64,000 nucleotides of DNA from Sphingopyxis witflariensis (GTDB taxonomy: Bacteria; Pseudomonadota; Alphaproteobacteria; Sphingomonadales; Sphingomonadaceae): positions 558,001-622,000 of the forward strand of contig NZ_NISJ01000001.1 in assembly GCF_002205635.1 (NCBI RefSeq), written 5' to 3'. Below, piece by piece: positions 63,384-64,000 of the stretch. The stretch's first letter is position 1; each line of letters starts with the position of its first letter. The notes below the pieces were generated by a model. It was not told the DNA's origin and ran no database searches. It saw only the letters and a list, made by a program, of their open reading frames with translations. Both the position numbers and the translations under genes were made by a program.

Positions 63384-64000
63384 CTATGCCGTTTTTTCCA
63401 AAGTGACCTGTGCGACGTCGATGCCGCCGCCGCGAAACCCGCCTTCGCAATATTGCAGATAATAACGCCACAGCCGCACGAAACGGTCGTCGAACCCGGC
63501 AGGAAGCTTGTCCGCCGCAACTACCGCGTCGAAGCGGTCGCGCCATTGCCGCAGCGTTTCGGCATAATCGCCGCCAAAGCGGCGCACGTCGCGCCACGCC
63601 AGCCCGCGCGCTTCGGCAAGCGCGCGAAAGCGGCTTTCCGAAATCAAGCAGCCGCCCGGAAAAATATAGGCCTGAATGAAGTCGCTGCTCGCCGCATAGC
63701 GCTCGAACAGCGCGTCATTGATCAATATATACTGGATCGCGGCCTTGCCGCCGGGACGCAGCAATCGGGCGATGGCATCCAGATAGGTCGGCCAATAGAC
63801 CTGCCCCACCGCCTCGACCATTTCGACGCTGGAGATGGCGTCATAAGGGCCCTGCGCGTCGCGATAGTCACAAATTTCGATCCCCGAACGTCCCGACAGG
63901 TCGATCGCTTGCAGGCGCGCATCCGCGATTTCGGCCTGCGACGGGGAGAGAGTGATGCCGGTGTAGATGACATCGTGCCGCTCAACCGCGCGCTCCGCGA
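63384..64000 (-). CDS. Cyclopropane-fatty-acyl-phospholipid synthase-like methyltransferase (5' end off window)
   Basis: The frame stays open to the right edge, giving at least 205 C-terminal residues. It has the SAM-domain strand GITLSPSQAEIADAR, then CDYRDAQGPYDAISSVEMVEAVG, YWPTYLDAIARLLRPGG and QAYIFPGGCLISE, diagnostic of cyclopropane fatty acid synthases. They use SAM to add a methylene across the double bond of membrane unsaturated fatty acids. The N-terminus lies outside, so the family is firm but specificity (CFA versus related SAM enzymes) is not. Confidence 0.88.
   Translation of the reverse strand, partial: AERAVERHDVIYTGITLSPSQAEIADARLQAIDLSGRSGIEICDYRDAQGPYDAISSVEMVEAVGQVYWPTYLDAIARLLRPGGKAAIQYILINDALFERYAASSDFIQAYIFPGGCLISESRFRALAEARGLAWRDVRRFGGDYAETLRQWRDRFDAVVAADKLPAGFDDRFVRLWRYYLQYCEGGFRGGGIDVAQVTLEKTA

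Overview
The window is GC-rich chromosomal DNA with a strong third-position G/C bias and tightly packed genes, many joined by ATGA or TGATG stop/start overlaps. The gene content points to an alphaproteobacterium of the order Sphingomonadales, most likely Sphingopyxis or a close relative (inference). It includes the lapA-pyrF-trpF-trpB-trpA-accD-folC cluster, a [10 protein letters not shown] protein, an SdhAF4-type assembly factor, SleB-type cell wall hydrolase, AmpG, a fused CysN/CysC and several families of sphingomonad-like intergenic palindromic repeats. I saw no phage, CRISPR array, insertion sequence or rRNA. The region is mainly core genome with a few accessory scars.

Layout. 1-5.7 kb: a YdbH-family envelope protein (the next gene of its operon starts just off the left edge), RadC, an Rnk-like regulator, and a tandem pair of small secreted proteins, one with EF-hands. 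5.9-13.8 kb: purB, lapA, pyrF, then trpF-trpB-(65-aa membrane ORF)-trpA-accD and folC, covering purine, pyrimidine, tryptophan, fatty-acid and folate biosynthesis. 13.9-22.0 kb: AmpG permease, a lone receiver protein, an RluB-type pseudouridine synthase with rsmD, an MHS-family transporter and the PcrA/UvrD helicase. 22.0-23.5 kb: a DUF4349-like lipoprotein, then a truncated tyrosine-recombinase remnant lying at the 3' end of tRNA-Ala(CGC), a scar of an integrated element. 23.6-37.1 kb: oxidoreductases, a DEAD-box helicase, an FAD-linked 2-hydroxyacid dehydrogenase, SapC, SdhAF4, RsmB, a DUF885 lipoprotein, an MFS exporter, and a hydrolase-cysK-sleB operon.

37.5-42.3 kb: a quinone-reductase-like protein and the sulfate-assimilation operon cysD-cysNC-cysQ on the minus strand. 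42.4-54.3 kb: leucine/isovalerate catabolism, with a divergent LysR regulator, isovaleryl-CoA dehydrogenase, two small membrane proteins, an M13 peptidase, an AbgT transporter, methylcrotonyl-CoA carboxylase beta and alpha (split by an 80-aa low-GC ORF), a MaoC hydratase and a CitE-like CoA lyase. 54.4-64 kb: a phospholipase D family protein, an acyl-CoA dehydrogenase with a MerR regulator whose promoter carries a LiuR-like palindrome, a lipoprotein with hisI, purF, an SDR, a small membrane protein, a serine hydrolase and the C-terminal part of a cyclopropane fatty acid synthase.

Two patterns stand out. First, two tight operons each have a small AT-richer ORF inserted exactly between genes for two subunits of one enzyme (trpB/trpA and the MCC beta/alpha genes), in both cases keeping an ATGA coupling to the downstream gene. 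Second, at least six families of intergenic palindromic repeats (called A to F below) recur across the window. They fill gaps between genes, often almost to the stop codons, and families E and F occur as neighbours at two loci 25 kb apart.
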